Positions 6,701-7,103 of a stretch of DNA of 7,103 nt are shown here, in pieces. The first letter of the stretch is position 1, and the number at the start of each line of letters is the position of its first letter. The position numbers and the translations under genes are program-made. Under the pieces are notes generated by a model. That model did no database searches. It saw only the letters and a list, made by a program, of their open reading frames with translations, and was not told the origin of the DNA. This DNA comes from Actinomycetota bacterium (lineage in GTDB: Bacteria > Zhuqueibacterota > Zhuqueibacteria > Residuimicrobiales > Krinioviventaceae), in NCBI GenBank assembly GCA_011682565.1, contig JAACEJ010000177.1, positions 1 through 7,103 on the forward strand, in the 5' to 3' direction.

Positions 6701-7103
6701 GGGGCACAATTGACACGGTAATTATTGGATATGAAGATTTCGAACATGGCTTATGGGAGTGGCAGGCAGATACGAACGGCACCTGGGGCCTGGAAGAAAT
6801 TGATCCTGAGGATGGTTTTTTTAGCCTCAATGACAGTCCGGGCGCTAGTCCAAAGTCCGATAACGAAACAACGTTGATTTTGAAAACGCCGCTTGATCTT
6901 TCGACGACAAATTATGCCGTGCTCACCTTTTGGTCTAAAAACAAATTTCGTCCGGCCAAAGATTTTGGTTATGTTGAACTGAGCGCCGATGGCGGCGAAA
7001 CCTGGAACGTGATTAAAAAGTTTTCCAGCCTAAAGCCGAAATGGAAATATTATTTTATTCCCATCGGCGAGTTCACATGGCCGGGTTTTGAAAATGTTCT
7101 CAT
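3643..7103 (+). CDS. Secreted multidomain subtilisin-like S8 protein with altered catalytic Asp (paralogue B), 3' end missing
   Basis: ATG at 3643; the frame stays open to the window end (1153 codons plus two bases). Order: signal peptide (1-26); fervidolysin/I9-like propeptide (about 40-128) from PGEIIVKF to YAEPN; S8 domain (140-466); CARDB/Ig-like (about 477-590); glutamine-amidotransferase/ThuA-like (596-828) with ILVVDDD and FGQDIGWD; Ig-like segments (about 833-1027); and a jelly roll cut by the window (from 1029). Catalytic set: the Asp position is Gly172 (IVGTGVDWNHPDL), His240 is kept but in HETH rather than HGTH, and Asn334 (AAGND) and Ser409 (GTSMASP) are kept. A D198-x-D-x-N-G acidic loop may bind Ca. 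Domain order matches the upstream gene throughout, so the pair are paralogues and a sorting tail about 130 residues past the window is expected. With the Asp missing, normal subtilisin activity is doubtful: it may be a pseudoprotease, a weak enzyme, or a binding or scaffold protein. Confidence 0.95.
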   Translation, partial: MILNLRQIGTGFLFLLILFSQAIGYAADRRVEAIYGKGAEIVPGEIIVKFSEKIGNVESSSQFAKIYQTYGALSHERVFKHVKYKNTSKRKMTDLTRIYKFKVPENADILDICRQLENQKDVIYAEPNFYCTAQAVPNDSLYPRQGHLPQINMPAAWDIIKGDKKVVLGIVGTGVDWNHPDLADAIWENPGETLDGRDDDGNGFIDDIRGWDFVTGVSNDAAPGEDGDVPDNDPMDFDGHETHVAGLAAAVTNNEIGVAGVSWGCTIMPVRAGYHTKDGKGRSVGDALAKGVTYAANNGADFINYSWSSFGQTIINAVRYAFEKGSLVIDAAGNDDDKPGKDPNYPGALGSLPYVLTIAAVDDRDLKASYSSYGSWVTVSAPGGDLNRGRPGLLSTVFNDSYASFQGTSMASPVVTGLAGLLKSYNPEWTNADIMFRIVETADNIYDKNPDYIGKLGSGRVNALRALTEEIHPLPKIKLLSIAVNDSSTGNSNSKLDIGETAEVIVSLENDWASAANVVINLLIDDPEITVVNGTATIGELPGLENLDASVKDNSADPLVVSVSPNSVPHRIHATIQVIADGIEQDFNWGLAIDPRILVVDDDTPGRRGPTINVENYYYNALDDIDVSFDYWDEFARGKEPRSDTLGRYDTVIWFCEKSAPSLNSADRAAIKRYLNVFDGNLILFGQDIGWDLNDAGGDSNEFFFDSRSRDFFYEPVLHAKYIADNAGFDRVLGVPGDPITDGLAFNFAQPDRDPTMQSPDVVDTLDGGIACLRYPDGRIAGVRDVSQADDGRTIKTAYFSFGGVEAIDDPQTRRELLVRALSWVSGIRVHHTPLKDVSASVARDISAVIDVDSDTLHLQRVELLYTVNGEYPETVVDMTADANGAYHAMIPAVGEGVVDYQILVEADNGYYAPRIHYSYKIGTDTEPPFIASVEKLYNSMDKKGPFHPIAKITDNTMVDTNRVFVHFWTNRMAADSANALSAAGENEFAGEIQGDFQYGDTLMYYFSAADTNANFNYARGTIDTVIIGYEDFEHGLWEWQADTNGTWGLEEIDPEDGFFSLNDSPGASPKSDNETTLILKTPLDLSTTNYAVLTFWSKNKFRPAKDFGYVELSADGGETWNVIKKFSSLKPKWKYYFIPIGEFTWPGFENVL

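Overview
The window holds the 3' part of one very large secreted subtilisin-like (MEROPS S8) protein gene, a repeat-filled intergenic spacer of about 730 bases, and the 5' part of a second, paralogous gene on the same strand. The first protein ends in a complete 'NFPNPFNP'-type C-terminal sorting tail of the kind used by the type IX secretion system (T9SS). That tail and the multidomain secreted-protease style point to a bacterium of the FCB superphylum (Calditrichota/KSB1, Marinimicrobia or Ignavibacteria-like). The rank below FCB is a guess, since no marker gene is present.

Layout: bases 1-2913 encode the last 970 residues of protease paralogue A. They cover the second half of the S8 domain with the oxyanion-hole Asn and nucleophile Ser, an Ig/CARDB-like domain, a glutamine-amidotransferase/ThuA-like fold without a nucleophile Cys, two Ig-like linkers, a jelly-roll (MAM/immune-inhibitor-A-like) domain and the sorting tail. 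Bases 2914-3642 are intergenic and contain four ATTCCC-N8-GGGAAT palindromes arranged in two direct repeats 321 bases apart. Between them lies a shrunken GIY-YIG nuclease gene that keeps only its first and last parts. Bases 3643-7103 encode the first 1153 residues of paralogue B: signal peptide, inhibitory propeptide, whole S8 domain, and the same downstream domains until the window ends inside the jelly-roll domain.

The most interesting coding observation is in paralogue B. The catalytic Asp of the usual 'DTG' motif is Gly (codon GGA, at least two base changes away from any Asp codon), and the usual 'HGTH' reads 'HETH', while His, Asn and Ser are kept. B may therefore be a pseudoprotease or a strongly altered enzyme beside a paralogue whose visible half looks normal. 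The most interesting non-coding observation is a composite repeat that carries two palindromes plus the start of a GIY-YIG gene. One copy is internally deleted and the other reduced to a few codons, as expected for decayed copies of a mobile or recombinogenic unit. The two proteases were probably made by tandem duplication, and the spacer has since been colonised or rearranged by these repeats.
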